Origin: Lentimicrobiaceae bacterium | GTDB taxonomy: Bacteria > Bacteroidota > Bacteroidia > Bacteroidales > F082 | Assembly (NCBI GenBank): GCA_002708315.1 | Contig: PANC01000013.1 | Span: forward strand, 62,001 to 126,000 | Direction: 5' to 3' | Length of the DNA stretch: 64,000 nucleotides | Part shown: positions 9,248 to 19,332 of the stretch, piece by piece | Numbering within the stretch: position 1 is the first letter of the stretch | Layout of the letters: each line of letters opens with the position of its first letter | Translations under genes and position numbers: made by a program | Notes under the pieces: model-generated | What the model saw: only the letters and a program-made list of their open reading frames with translations | Databases searched by the model: none | What the model was told of the DNA's origin: nothing

Positions 9248-10537
9248 ATGATAAAGAAACCTCAACTATCTTTTTGGCAAATATGGAACATGAGTTTTGG
9301 GTTTTTAGGTATCCAATTTGGATTCGCCTTACAAAATGCAAATGCTTCAAGTATACTACTTACATTTGGAGCAGATATCCATCAGTTAAGTTGGTTTTGG
9401 TTAGTTGCACCCATAACTGGTATGATAGTACAGCCCATCATAGGATACTTCAGTGATAAAACGTGGAACAGGCTTGGGAGAAGGCGGCCATACTTCCTAG
9501 CTGGAGCGATATTCACATCCACTGCTTTGATTCTAATGCCCAATGCACCTCATCTAGCTACTATGATTGCTCCCATGTTTATTGGTGGTGGGATGCTAAT
9601 GATAATGGATGCATCCATGAACATAAGCATGGAACCATTCAGAGCTCTGGTGGCAGATAAACTACCAGAAGAACAGCATTCACTAGGTTTTTCAATGCAA
9701 ACATTGCTAATTGGAATAGGCGCAGTAATAGGTTCTTGGCTACCATATATCTTAGGGAATTGGTTCGGAGTTTCCAAGGTTGCAGTCGACGGATTTATTC
9801 CTGACAATGTAACATACTCATTTTATTTTGGAGCATTTGTTCTAATTTCATCCATCATTTGGACTGTGACTTCTACAAATGAATATCCCCCTGAGTTTTA
9901 TGATAAGGACACTGATGATCAAATTGATGAAAAATCAAAATTTACAATTCCGAGAAAAATGTGGCAATTACTTTTGGTACAATTCTTTTCATGGTTTGCC
10001 TTGTTTTCAATGTGGGTATATACAACTCCAACTGTAGCAGAATACTTTTTTGGAGCCTCTAATCCTGATTCACCAGAGTTCAAGGAAGCTTCAAATTGGG
10101 TGGGCATTTTATTTGGTATTTATAACGGAGTTTCTGCTATAATTGCATTATCACTGCCAAAAATAGCCCTTCGGATTGGAAGAAAAAGAACTCACGCAAT
10201 TGCCTTACTTATTGGTGGAGTTTCATTCCTATCGTTTGGTCTTATTCCATCTTATCAATTACTTGTAATACCAATGATTGGTATCGGAATAGCATGGGGC
10301 AGCATATTAGCAATGCCATATGCAATGTTAGCAAACTCCCTTCCAGCAAAAAAAATGGGAGTGTTCATGGGGTTATTCAATATGTCTATTACAATACCTC
10401 AAATTGTAAATGGTGTTTTTGGTGGGCTTATTCTTAAATACCTCTTCAATGGAGATCCAATGCTATCAATATATATGGCAGGAGTATTTATGATATTTGG
10501 TGCACTAAGCACACTTGCTGTAAATGATAAACTGTAA
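9248..10537 (+). CDS. MFS transporter, SLC45/GPH-like sugar transporter
   Basis: A 429-residue major facilitator with about 12 membrane helices. The first 50 residues (FWQIWNMSFGFLGIQFGFAL) and the DKTWNRLGRRRPYFLAGAI loop after helix 2 are typical of the SLC45/sucrose-maltose symporter group, whose members import disaccharides with protons. I take the ATG at 9248 because the upstream TTG at 9224 lies in the promoter box. It is followed 15 bases later by a phosphomutase-phosphorylase fusion, which fits uptake of a glucose disaccharide for phosphorolysis. Substrate identity (maltose, trehalose, kojibiose or other) is not determinable by eye. Confidence 0.9.
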   Translation: MIKKPQLSFWQIWNMSFGFLGIQFGFALQNANASSILLTFGADIHQLSWFWLVAPITGMIVQPIIGYFSDKTWNRLGRRRPYFLAGAIFTSTALILMPNAPHLATMIAPMFIGGGMLMIMDASMNISMEPFRALVADKLPEEQHSLGFSMQTLLIGIGAVIGSWLPYILGNWFGVSKVAVDGFIPDNVTYSFYFGAFVLISSIIWTVTSTNEYPPEFYDKDTDDQIDEKSKFTIPRKMWQLLLVQFFSWFALFSMWVYTTPTVAEYFFGASNPDSPEFKEASNWVGILFGIYNGVSAIIALSLPKIALRIGRKRTHAIALLIGGVSFLSFGLIPSYQLLVIPMIGIGIAWGSILAMPYAMLANSLPAKKMGVFMGLFNMSITIPQIVNGVFGGLILKYLFNGDPMLSIYMAGVFMIFGALSTLAVNDKL

Positions 10538-10552
10538 ATTATACCTAATATA

Positions 10553-13500
10553 ATGGCAAAAAATAAGTTTGAGGCCGTAGTCTTCGATCTTGATGGAGTT
10601 ATTACAAAAACTGCCACTACTCACAGTCGGGCATGGAAGAGCATGTTCGATGAATATTTGTTGTCGCTAGTAAACTCAGATGAAAATAAATTTATTGAGT
10701 TCACCCCCCAGGATTATCTTACATATGTTGATGGGAAACCCAGATATGAAGGTGTAAAATCTTTTCTTGATTCTAGGAATATATCAATCCCCTATGGAGA
10801 TCCAAACGATGGTGGCGAAAAGGATACAATCTGCGGTTTAGGAAATAGAAAAAACAAAGCCTTTAATCAAGTGCTAGCCAAGGAAGGTATAGAAGTTTAT
10901 CCTTCAACTGTGAAATTTTTGGAGCAGTTGAAAAGAGATAACATAAGGATTGGTGTTGCCTCATCAAGTAAAAACGCACAGTCTGTGCTTAAGGCAGCAG
11001 GTCTGATGCACTTTATTGAAACACGAGTTGATGGTGTTGTTAGTGCTGAAATAGGACTAAATGGTAAACCGGCTCCCGACATATTTTTAACTGCTGCAAA
11101 TAATTTAGGTGTTGATCCTAACCTAACAATAATAGTGGAAGATGCAGTTTCTGGAGTTCAAGCAGGGAGAAATGGAAATTTCGGATTAGTGCTGGGATTA
11201 GCTCGTGAAAACAATAATGAAGCATTGAAGGCAAATGGTGCTGATATAGTCTTAAATGATCTTGCAGAAATTTCAATTGATGAAATAAATCAATGGTTTG
11301 AAGTTGGAATAGAAGAAGATAATTGGCAATTATCATACAATGACTATATACCTTCCAAAGAAAAATCACGAGAAGCTCTTCTTACTGTGGGAAATGGATA
11401 CATGGGAATACGTGGAGCTATGGAAGAAACCACTGCTGGTGAATACAATTATCCAGGCACTTATATTGCAGGACTCTACAACAGACTAACAACAAATGTA
11501 TCAAACAAAGATATTATTAATGAAGACTTCGTATGCGCTCCCAATTGGATGACCATAACTTTTAAAATAGATGATGGCGAATGGATAAATCCTAATAATA
11601 TTTTAATTGATAAAATACACAGAGATCTGAACTTAAAATCGGGACTTCTGACAAGGGTGATGGAAATTACTGATAATGAAAATAGACAAACTAAAATTGA
11701 ATCATATAGAGTTGGTAGCATGTCTAACCCAAATATTGCAGCCATTAAATATGCAATAACTCCGTTAAATTACCAAGGTAAGATTACAATTTCTAGCATC
11801 ATAGATGGTGCGGTAATTAATGATGGTGTAAAGCGTTACCGGGAATTAAATCAACAACATCTAGAAGCAGTTAATCAAGGTGGAGAAGAAAACATCTCAT
11901 GGCTTACTGTAAAGACAAATCAATCAAAAATAGAAATAACAGAAGCAGCAAAAATTAATCTATATGGAAATAATTCGTTCAGCTCCAAAATAGCCAAAGA
12001 TGAAGGGATTGTTTGCACATATATTGAATGTGATGCCATACTAAACAACAAAATTACCATTGAAAAGTTAATATCGATTGTTGACAGTAATAATATGGGC
12101 AGCAATACTAGAGATACAGCACTGGCAATGCTTAAAGGTTATGCAAGTTTTGCTGAAATATTTACTGATAGCAAAAATGAATGGGACGAAATATGGAATA
12201 AGGTGGATATCAAAATTTTGGGTGACAGAATATCCCAGAAAATGCTCAGGCTACACATATACCATATAATTGTTAGTGCATCTCCACACAATAAAAATAT
12301 TGATGCAGGAATTACAGCAAGGGGTTTACATGGAGAAGCCTACAGGGGTCATATATTCTGGGACGATATATTTATTATGCCTTTTTATGATATACACTTT
12401 GCAGAGACAGCAAAGTCACTTCTTATGTATCGATATAAAAGACTCCAAAAAGCACGTGATTATGCCAGAGAATATGGTTATAATGGCGCAATGTATCCAT
12501 GGCAAAGTGGTAGTGATGGACGTGAAGAAACACAAGTAATTCATTTAAATCCTGTCTCTGAAGAATGGGGAGATGACTATAGCTCTTTGCAGCGCCACGT
12601 ATCCCTTGCTATTGCTTACAATATTTATCATTATTTTCATATTACTGATGATGGAGAGTTTGTGAATAAATATGGCGCTGAAATGTATTTTGAAATATGC
12701 CGTTTTTGGGAAAGCAAATCAGAGCTTAATAACAAAACAGGAAGATATAGTATTGACAAAGTAATGGGACCTGATGAATTCCACGAAAGTTATCCCAATA
12801 CCCATGAAGGAGGACTAAAAGATAATGCATACACAAATATTATGGTTGCATGGATGTTTAACAAAGCTTCCATAATTTATGATATCTTGGATGCTGATGC
12901 CAAGGTTAACCTCCATGAGAATATAGGATTTTATAAAGATGAAATTGTCAAATGGTCAGTAATCAGTTCAAAATTAAACCTTGTGATAAATGATGAAGGT
13001 ATTATTTCTCAGTATGATGGTTATTTTGATCTAAAGGAATTGAACTGGGATTATTATATGTCTAAGTACGGCGATATCCACAGAATGGACAGAATCCTTA
13101 AAGCAGAAGGTAAGTCAGCAGATAACTACAAAGTAGCCAAACAAGCTGATACCCTAATGACTTATTATAACTTAGAGGTTGAAGAGATTGACAATATAAT
13201 TTATAATCTAGGATACAATCTACCAAAGGGTTATCTTGAAAAAAACCTTCACTACTATCTAAAAAGAACATCACATGGATCAACTTTAAGCAGGGTAGTT
13301 CATGCTCAGCTGGCAAACATTATAGATGATAAAAAGCTAAGTTGGGATCTCTACATAAATGCTCTTACATCAGATTACAGTGATATTCAGGGTGGCACAA
13401 CTGCAGAAGGAATTCATGCAGGTGTAATGGCAGGAACAATCATGATTGCAATTACCACTTTTGGAGGCGTTGACCTGAGAGGCAAGATATTGAAAATAAA

Positions 13501-13687
13501 TCCAAACCTTCCAGATCATTGGAAGCAAATATCATTTAGCCTTACTTTTAAAAAGGTAAATTATCAAATTGAAGTTAGTTCTGAAAAAATTATAATATGC
13601 AGTGACAAGAGTGTAAATGTAATAGTTAGAAACAAAGAGATAGGAGTAGTTTGTGATGAAAAAACAGAGTTTATAACCAAAAAATAA
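10553..13687 (+). CDS. Beta-phosphoglucomutase / GH65 disaccharide phosphorylase fusion
   Basis: A 1044-residue bifunctional protein. Residues 1-~235 are a HAD-family beta-phosphoglucomutase: FDLDGVITKT with D12 and D14 as nucleophile and acid/base, VASSSKNA, KPAPDIF and IVEDAVSGVQAG. Residues ~255-1040 form a glycoside hydrolase family 65 phosphorylase: N-terminal beta-sandwich, then an (alpha/alpha)6 barrel with GHIFWDD (W603) and MGPDEFHES, where E742 aligns with the general acid of characterised members. GH65 phosphorolysis releases beta-glucose 1-phosphate and the mutase converts it to glucose 6-phosphate, so the fusion would link two consecutive steps. The donor linkage is undetermined. 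Neighbours are the MFS importer upstream and a kinase 7 bases downstream. Confidence 0.92.
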   Translation: MAKNKFEAVVFDLDGVITKTATTHSRAWKSMFDEYLLSLVNSDENKFIEFTPQDYLTYVDGKPRYEGVKSFLDSRNISIPYGDPNDGGEKDTICGLGNRKNKAFNQVLAKEGIEVYPSTVKFLEQLKRDNIRIGVASSSKNAQSVLKAAGLMHFIETRVDGVVSAEIGLNGKPAPDIFLTAANNLGVDPNLTIIVEDAVSGVQAGRNGNFGLVLGLARENNNEALKANGADIVLNDLAEISIDEINQWFEVGIEEDNWQLSYNDYIPSKEKSREALLTVGNGYMGIRGAMEETTAGEYNYPGTYIAGLYNRLTTNVSNKDIINEDFVCAPNWMTITFKIDDGEWINPNNILIDKIHRDLNLKSGLLTRVMEITDNENRQTKIESYRVGSMSNPNIAAIKYAITPLNYQGKITISSIIDGAVINDGVKRYRELNQQHLEAVNQGGEENISWLTVKTNQSKIEITEAAKINLYGNNSFSSKIAKDEGIVCTYIECDAILNNKITIEKLISIVDSNNMGSNTRDTALAMLKGYASFAEIFTDSKNEWDEIWNKVDIKILGDRISQKMLRLHIYHIIVSASPHNKNIDAGITARGLHGEAYRGHIFWDDIFIMPFYDIHFAETAKSLLMYRYKRLQKARDYAREYGYNGAMYPWQSGSDGREETQVIHLNPVSEEWGDDYSSLQRHVSLAIAYNIYHYFHITDDGEFVNKYGAEMYFEICRFWESKSELNNKTGRYSIDKVMGPDEFHESYPNTHEGGLKDNAYTNIMVAWMFNKASIIYDILDADAKVNLHENIGFYKDEIVKWSVISSKLNLVINDEGIISQYDGYFDLKELNWDYYMSKYGDIHRMDRILKAEGKSADNYKVAKQADTLMTYYNLEVEEIDNIIYNLGYNLPKGYLEKNLHYYLKRTSHGSTLSRVVHAQLANIIDDKKLSWDLYINALTSDYSDIQGGTTAEGIHAGVMAGTIMIAITTFGGVDLRGKILKINPNLPDHWKQISFSLTFKKVNYQIEVSSEKIIICSDKSVNVIVRNKEIGVVCDEKTEFITKK

Positions 13688-13694
13688 ATCCAGC

Positions 13695-14327
13695 ATGCTT
13701 GAAGATGTATTATTAATTGCTCAAAAGCACCGAGAGGCTGCAGAAGTAATTACAAAAGAAATTTTAAAAAAGAGAAAAGCAAAGTTAATCGTAGCTATTT
13801 CTGGTGAATCGGGTTCTGGTAAATCTGAATTAACCCACGTAATTGCAAAAAATCTTCGGAAGTATGGAATCTTTGCCAAGCCAATTCATATTGATAATTT
13901 CTATAATACTTTGCCTCTGGAAAGGTCTGAATGGAGAGAGAGCAAGGGAGTTAAAAATGTTGTGGGCTTATCTGAATACAAATGGGATGAGATTGACAAA
14001 GTTATCCTGGATTTTAAGAATAATAAAAAATCTGAAATGCCCTGTGTGGATTTAGTTACGGAACAAGTTGATAGTTTAACTACGGATTTTAATGGTATTG
14101 ATATGTTAATAATTGATGGCCTCTATGCCATTAATCTATCAAATGCAGATATAAAAATAATAATAGAGCTAACTTATCACGAAACGAAAAACGCTCAAAC
14201 AGATAGAGGGAAAGAGCCCACAAACCCATTGAGGTGGGAAGTACTAGAGCAAGAACATCTTACAGTTATGTCCATTAAAAACAAAGCCGAAATAAGGATT
14301 GATAAGAACTACAATGTTATTTTATAG
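13695..14327 (+). CDS. Uridine-kinase-like P-loop kinase
   Basis: A 210-residue P-loop protein with Walker A GESGSGKS (residues 37-44), a substrate-loop-like segment HIDNFYNTLP, and a hydrophobic strand ending in IDGLYA that resembles the Walker B region of uridine/phosphoribulokinase-type enzymes. It ends with a DRGKEP loop and short C-terminal helices. It begins 7 bases after the GH65 fusion, so the two are almost certainly co-transcribed. That context suggests a sugar or nucleoside substrate released in the same pathway, for example phosphorylation of glucose, but this is inference. Confidence 0.75.
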   Translation: MLEDVLLIAQKHREAAEVITKEILKKRKAKLIVAISGESGSGKSELTHVIAKNLRKYGIFAKPIHIDNFYNTLPLERSEWRESKGVKNVVGLSEYKWDEIDKVILDFKNNKKSEMPCVDLVTEQVDSLTTDFNGIDMLIIDGLYAINLSNADIKIIIELTYHETKNAQTDRGKEPTNPLRWEVLEQEHLTVMSIKNKAEIRIDKNYNVIL

Positions 14328-14551
14328 AGTTATACCCGAAAACTATCTTGATAAAACGGGAGAAATTTTATTAAATACATGACTTATTAAACATTTAATC
14401 AATCTCAATTTTGTTTACTTACTCCAATTCACAATTATTGATTCTTAATGTGGTTTGTTGTTACTGACATAATGACGTAAACTGCACATTGGCTCGTAAT
14501 TTGTTTACCCTGAACTCTACAAAAGGAATAGATTAATAAATCATTAATAAG

Positions 14552-15127
14552 ATGAGTGAAAAGAACATAGATGATATAAATTTTGAAGGCAATGAGGAAG
14601 GCAATGATGAGGTAAGCGATCTAGATAAAAAAGAAGATGCAAAAACTCATAAGAAAAGCAGGAAGTTAAAAGCTGAAAAAAAATTTGATGAATTACAGTC
14701 AGAATACAAAGATCTAAATGATAAATATTTACGCTTATACTCTGAATTTGATAATTATAGAAAGAGAACAAATAAAGAAAAACTAGATACCTTAAAAAGC
14801 GCCTCTGCAGATGTAATTACTCAATTATTGCCAGTACTAGATGATTTTGATCGTGCACTAAATGCAATTGATGAGCATGGCTTTGATGAAGAAACTAAAA
14901 AAGGTATAGAGCTAATTAACAGCAAACTAACTAACATTTTAACTCAAAAAGGTCTCGAGCCAATGAACTCCATTGGAAAGGATTTTGATACAGATTACCA
15001 TGAGGCAATAACAAATGTTCCGGCACCAAACAGCGATATGGTTGGTAAAGTAATAGATGTAATTGAAAAAGGATATCTATTAAACGGAAAAATAATACGT
15101 TTCGCAAAGGTAGTTGTAGGTAGCTAG
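14552..15127 (+). CDS. grpE: Nucleotide exchange factor GrpE
   Basis: GrpE releases ADP from DnaK in the Hsp70 cycle. The 191-residue protein has a charged, Asp/Glu/Lys-rich N-terminus, a long coiled-coil helix (KKFDELQSEYKDLNDKYLRL), the conserved FDNYRKRT segment, and a C-terminal beta domain containing VIEKGYLLNGKIIRFAKVVV, close to the family signature. dnaJ follows 35 bases downstream and dnaK is not in the window. The ~220-base upstream region shows no CIRCE element and no perfect TAnnTTTG box, so its heat-shock control is unclear. Confidence 0.97.
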   Translation: MSEKNIDDINFEGNEEGNDEVSDLDKKEDAKTHKKSRKLKAEKKFDELQSEYKDLNDKYLRLYSEFDNYRKRTNKEKLDTLKSASADVITQLLPVLDDFDRALNAIDEHGFDEETKKGIELINSKLTNILTQKGLEPMNSIGKDFDTDYHEAITNVPAPNSDMVGKVIDVIEKGYLLNGKIIRFAKVVVGS

Positions 15128-15162
15128 CTTAATCTAATTCACTGCAATATTTAATAATAATT

Positions 15163-16299
15163 ATGAGCAAAAGAGATTTTTATGATATTCTCGGCGTAAG
15201 CAAAAATGCATCGGCTGACGAGATAAAAAAGGCATATCGAAAGATGGCCATAAAGTATCATCCTGATAAAAATCCTGATGATAAGAAAGCTGAGGAAAAT
15301 TTTAAAGAAGCTGCCGAAGCTTATGAGGTACTTAGCAATGAGGATAAACGTGCTCGTTATGACAGATTTGGACATGAAGGTATGCGAGGCGGTGGGCATG
15401 GAGGCAGCCATATGTCTATGGATGATATTTTTAGCCATTTCGGTGATATCTTTGGTGGTGGTTTTGGCGGTGGTTTTGGCGGTGGTCAATCAACTCGCAG
15501 AAGAGTTAATCGAGGTTCAAACCTAAGAGTTAAAGTTAAACTCACACTACAAGATGTGGCAAATGGTGTTGAAAAAAAGATAAAACTCAACAAATACAAA
15601 GAGTGTGAGGGGTGTCATGGCACAGGAGCTGAGAAAGGTAGCACACCATCCACATGTTCAACTTGTCATGGTCAAGGCCAAGTTACCAGAGTTACAAATA
15701 CTTTTCTTGGGCAAATGCAAACTGCTTCAACATGTCCTCAATGCGGTGGTAGCGGTGAACAAATAACTAATAAGTGTAAGGAATGTCATGGCAATGGTAT
15801 AGCTAAAGGTGAGGAAGTTGTTAGTATAAACATACCTGCAGGTGTGGCTGATGGAATGCAATTATCAATAAGTGGGAAAGGTAATGCTGGCGCAAGAGGG
15901 GGAGTACCTGGAGATTTGATAGTGCTAGTGGAAGAAAAAGAAGATCCAGAATTACTTCGTGATGGTAATAACCTGCTTTATGACCTCTACGTTAACTTTG
16001 CTGATGCAACTCTTGGTACAACTTGTGAAATTCCTACTATCGATGGTAAAGCCAGAATAAAGATTGGTTCAGGCACACAAGGAGGTAAGGTGCTTAGACT
16101 CAAAGGCAAAGGTATTCCAGATGTAAATGGCTATGGGAGAGGTGATTTACTCGTAAATGTTAATATATGGACACCTCGTGAATTATCAAAAGAAGAAAAG
16201 TCCATAATCGAGAAGTTTAGAGACTCCAAAAACTTTAAGCCAAATCCAACATCCAAGGACAAAAGTTATTTTGATAGAATGAGAGAGTTCTTTTCTTAA
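15163..16299 (+). CDS. dnaJ: Chaperone DnaJ
   Basis: Full-length type I Hsp40 co-chaperone (378 residues) that stimulates DnaK ATPase and delivers substrates. J domain at residues 1-70 with the HPD motif (YHPDKNP), Gly/Phe-rich linker ([12 protein letters not shown]), four CxxCxGxG-type zinc-binding repeats ([32 protein letters not shown]), then the C-terminal substrate-binding domains. It forms a two-gene unit with grpE. Confidence 0.98.
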   Translation: MSKRDFYDILGVSKNASADEIKKAYRKMAIKYHPDKNPDDKKAEENFKEAAEAYEVLSNEDKRARYDRFGHEGMRGGGHGGSHMSMDDIFSHFGDIFGGGFGGGFGGGQSTRRRVNRGSNLRVKVKLTLQDVANGVEKKIKLNKYKECEGCHGTGAEKGSTPSTCSTCHGQGQVTRVTNTFLGQMQTASTCPQCGGSGEQITNKCKECHGNGIAKGEEVVSINIPAGVADGMQLSISGKGNAGARGGVPGDLIVLVEEKEDPELLRDGNNLLYDLYVNFADATLGTTCEIPTIDGKARIKIGSGTQGGKVLRLKGKGIPDVNGYGRGDLLVNVNIWTPRELSKEEKSIIEKFRDSKNFKPNPTSKDKSYFDRMREFFS

Positions 16300-16384
16300 A
16301 CTTTTTATTATTTTATAAATGGGTAAAACTACTAATTACAATCTAATTTAACATTTATTGTGATGTTGAAAAGATGCATGATTG

Positions 16385-16392
16385 TATTTTTG
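16385..16392 (+). promoter_or_regulatory. -7 promoter box for the ABC exporter genes
   Basis: TATTTTTG, a perfect TAnnTTTG element, 26 bases before the ATG at 16419. A TTG lies at 16366-16368 at a slightly short spacing of 16. The box lies inside the longer reading frame that begins at 16374, which argues against that start. Confidence 0.6.
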
Positions 16393-16418
16393 CAACCATC
16401 ACAAAACAATTAAAGAAC

Positions 16419-17342
16419 ATGGACAATAAATATACGCTACAGGCACTAAATGTATCGAAAAACTATGTTAATCATAAGGCCTTAGATGATGTAAGCATAG
16501 AAGTCCCAAATCAGAGTATATTCGGGTTACTTGGTCCCAACGGAGCTGGTAAGACAACCCTCATACGCATTATCAACTTGATATCTGTTATGGATCAGGG
16601 AAAAGTAATGTTAAATGGCAATCCTATAAATACTAAAGACATAGCTAATATTGGTTATTTGCCTGAGGAAAGAGGATTATATAAAAAAATGAAGGTTGGT
16701 GAACAAGCAGTGTATCTCGCACAGTTAAAAGGTATGAGCAGAAGAGATGCCATAAAGCAATTAAACTATTGGTTTGAAAAGTTTGAGATAAGCTCATGGT
16801 GGAATAAAAAGGTTGAAGAATTATCCAAGGGAATGGCTCAAAAAGTTCAATTTATAGTTACTGTTCTTCATAAGCCTGACTTACTAATTTTTGATGAACC
16901 TTTCAGTGGGTTTGACCCAATTAATGTAAACATTCTAAAAGAAGAGATTATAAATCTAAGAGATAATGGCGCCACCATTATATTTTCTACTCATAACATG
17001 GCCTCGGTTGAAGAACTTTGTGACAATATTGCGTTGATAAATAACAGTAAAACAGTCCTAAATGGAGAAATAAACGAGGTTAAAGAAAAATTTAAGGATA
17101 ACATATTTGAGATAGCGTATAAGTCCGAATCTAAGATTTCACTTACCCCTGGAAATTATAATCTTGAAGAGACAAAAAGAGAAAGAAATATTCATTACGC
17201 CAATGTTAAAATAAATAATGGAAAGGTACCCAATGATCTCATTTCAGAAATTATTACTCAAGCTGAAATTGTATCTTTTAATGAGATTCTGCCGAGCATA
17301 AATGATATTTTTATTCAGCAGGTCAGCAGTAATCAATCATAA
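16419..17342 (+). CDS. ABC exporter ATP-binding protein (NatA-like)
   Basis: A 307-residue ATPase with Walker A GPNGAGKTT, signature LSKGMAQKV, Walker B LLIFDEPFSGFDP and the H-loop FSTHNM, plus a C-terminal DUF4162-like domain of about 90 residues found in NatA/BcrA-type exporters. Start: the ATG at 16419 (MDNKYTLQAL) is chosen over the ATG at 16374 because a promoter -7 box lies between them. The permease follows 21 bases downstream, so the pair forms one exporter; substrate unknown (the family includes Na+, drug and lipid exporters). Confidence 0.92.
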   Translation: MDNKYTLQALNVSKNYVNHKALDDVSIEVPNQSIFGLLGPNGAGKTTLIRIINLISVMDQGKVMLNGNPINTKDIANIGYLPEERGLYKKMKVGEQAVYLAQLKGMSRRDAIKQLNYWFEKFEISSWWNKKVEELSKGMAQKVQFIVTVLHKPDLLIFDEPFSGFDPINVNILKEEIINLRDNGATIIFSTHNMASVEELCDNIALINNSKTVLNGEINEVKEKFKDNIFEIAYKSESKISLTPGNYNLEETKRERNIHYANVKINNGKVPNDLISEIITQAEIVSFNEILPSINDIFIQQVSSNQS

Positions 17343-17363
17343 ATTCATTTTAACTAACTACAC

Positions 17364-18671
17364 ATGAATAAGATATTGCTAATAATACGACGCGAGTACA
17401 TATCACGAGTAAGAAAAAAATCATTCTTGATAATTACTATTATTGGTCCTGTTTTAATGGCAGCGATGATAATATTACCTGCCTATATAAACGATTGGAC
17501 AGAAGCAACAGAAAAAAAAGTTGCTGTAATGGATGAAACAGGATGGTTCTTCGAAAAATTCAAGGACCAGGATAATGTTGAGTTCTACCATGTATTCGGA
17601 GACTTTAGAGAAGAGAAGGACTCAGCCATAACAAATGGTGAGTTATTTCTTTATATACCTAAAACGGAATTGAATATCCCGGTTAACTCTGAATTGTACT
17701 CAACTATGCAACCCGGACTAAATATTACCGCGTATATCAAATCTGTTATGAAGAATGAAGTTGAAAACAAAAAACTTCTTGCCTCAGGAATTGATCCAGA
17801 AATAATAAGGTCATCAAAGGTAAATGTTAATTTATCTACCATAAGAGTTGAAGATGGGGGTATTGAAAAGAAAAGTAATACGGAAGTTGAAGTGGGATTG
17901 GCTGCTTTTGCTGGAATATTAATTTATTTCTTCATTTTCATGTTTGGAGTTCAAGTTCTTAAGGGAGTGATGGAGGAGAAGTCAAATAGAATAGTGGAGG
18001 TAATAATATCTTCAGTTAAACCATTTCAGCTTATGCTGGGAAAAATAATTGGAGTTGCATTTGTAGGTTTAACTCAGTTTTTACTTTGGATTCTACTAAC
18101 CCTAATCATAGTGGGCACTTTTCAGTCGGGTATATTCACTGGAGAAAATGAATTACAAATCATAGGTCAGAACAATGAACTCCTTGGCAACGCAAAAGAA
18201 TCTGGTATAAGTCCTATGGTGATAATTAATGAAATTATAGGTGGTATAGATATAAAGGTTATGATGTTTAGCTTTATATTCTATTTCCTAGGTGGATACC
18301 TATTATATTCTTCAATGTTTGCTGCAATTGGAGGAGCAATAGATCATGATACAGATAGTCAGCAATTTATGTTTCCTGTATCAATTCCTCTTGTTTTTGC
18401 AATAGCTCTTACTGGAGTAATCATTGAGCAGCCGGATAGTAGCCTTGCCATTTGGATGTCAATGATTCCATTCACCTCTCCCATCACAATGATGATGAGA
18501 ATACCCTTTGGAGTGCCACTATGGCAAATATGGACTTCAGTTGGTTTGTTAATAGCCGGATTTCTTTTGACCACCTACATGGCATCAAAGATTTATAAAA
18601 CAGGTATTTTGATGTATGGCCAGAAAGTAAGTTACTCCGTTATTTGGAAATGGTTAACCAACAAATACTAA
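17364..18671 (+). CDS. ABC exporter permease (NatB-like, ABC-2 type)
   Basis: A 435-residue membrane protein with the ABC-2 exporter layout: one N-terminal helix (FLIITIIGPVLMAAMII), a large extracytoplasmic domain of ~150 residues, then about five helices. The EEKSNRIVEVIISSVKPFQLMLGK cytoplasmic coupling segment is characteristic of NatB/YhaP-type permeases. It works with the ATPase immediately upstream. Substrate cannot be read from sequence. The next gene is convergent. Confidence 0.9.
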   Translation: MNKILLIIRREYISRVRKKSFLIITIIGPVLMAAMIILPAYINDWTEATEKKVAVMDETGWFFEKFKDQDNVEFYHVFGDFREEKDSAITNGELFLYIPKTELNIPVNSELYSTMQPGLNITAYIKSVMKNEVENKKLLASGIDPEIIRSSKVNVNLSTIRVEDGGIEKKSNTEVEVGLAAFAGILIYFFIFMFGVQVLKGVMEEKSNRIVEVIISSVKPFQLMLGKIIGVAFVGLTQFLLWILLTLIIVGTFQSGIFTGENELQIIGQNNELLGNAKESGISPMVIINEIIGGIDIKVMMFSFIFYFLGGYLLYSSMFAAIGGAIDHDTDSQQFMFPVSIPLVFAIALTGVIIEQPDSSLAIWMSMIPFTSPITMMMRIPFGVPLWQIWTSVGLLIAGFLLTTYMASKIYKTGILMYGQKVSYSVIWKWLTNKY

Positions 18672-18733
18672 AATTCGGGTTATATATCGTAAAGCTTAAT
18701 TGACTTTGATTATTCGAGATAACTTTTTCTAAG

Positions 18734-19213
18734 TTAATTTCTATTACGTAAGGTTAGAAAAAATAACTGCTTCTTATTACCATCCATATCTGATATTTCT
18801 ATGTTTAAGGTGGTATCATTTGAAAGGTTGTATAATACTATATTTGGATATGAGTTTTTCAAATTTTTAAATAGCCAACTATTTTTGGTAGCTTCCATAA
18901 GTTCAAATTTTATATTATTACTATCTTTTTTATGGTCAATACTATAGTAAATTCTATTTGTATCGCGAAATATACGCATGTCCTGTTTGAATAAAGTATC
19001 AGCATCGTTTAGACTAAAACCAAAGCCATAAAAAACACTATCGTTAATAATATCCCAATTCTCATTATATGCAACTCCTCTATGGCTACTCCATTCTCCT
19101 TGGAGCAATCCCATGTTTTTCATATTATCAAATGCATTGGGCTCACCACAGGATATAAAGCACAAAATATATAAAAGGCTAATAAACAATAAATTCAATA
19201 TAATACTTTTCAT
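18734..19213 (-). CDS. Putative lipoprotein, DUF6265-like
   Basis: A 159-residue small lipoprotein candidate: hydrophobic signal with lipobox ending at Cys22 (ILCFISC), then an all-beta, lipocalin-like sequence. LLQGEWSS near residue 37, a Trp, and alternating charged and hydrophobic strands resemble DUF6265 proteins. Function unknown. It is single, convergent with the ABC permease and divergent from secDF; the shared upstream region is about 120 bases. The family assignment is from pattern only. Confidence 0.6.
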   Translation of the reverse strand: MKSIILNLLFISLLYILCFISCGEPNAFDNMKNMGLLQGEWSSHRGVAYNENWDIINDSVFYGFGFSLNDADTLFKQDMRIFRDTNRIYYSIDHKKDSNNIKFELMEATKNSWLFKNLKNSYPNIVLYNLSNDTTLNIEISDMDGNKKQLFFLTLRNRN

Positions 19214-19257
19214 ATGGCAATGATGTTAAAAAAGTAGCTAAAGTTAATTAAAATCAA

Positions 19258-19289
19258 TTTGCTAATTCTCAAATATTATTCTATTTTTG
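19258..19289 (+). promoter_or_regulatory. secDF promoter
   Basis: TTTG at 19258-19261, 20 bases, then TATTTTTG at 19282-19289: both consensus elements at ideal spacing, 43 bases before the secDF start codon. Confidence 0.75.
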
Positions 19290-19332
19290 CAGGCTCAAAA
19301 AATTGAAGTAATTAATTAATAATTAAGATCAA

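Noticed and set aside
14330-14370. CCCG...CGGG short inverted repeat after the kinase gene as a terminator
   Set aside because: Only four paired bases and no clean T run; the intervening bases do not pair.
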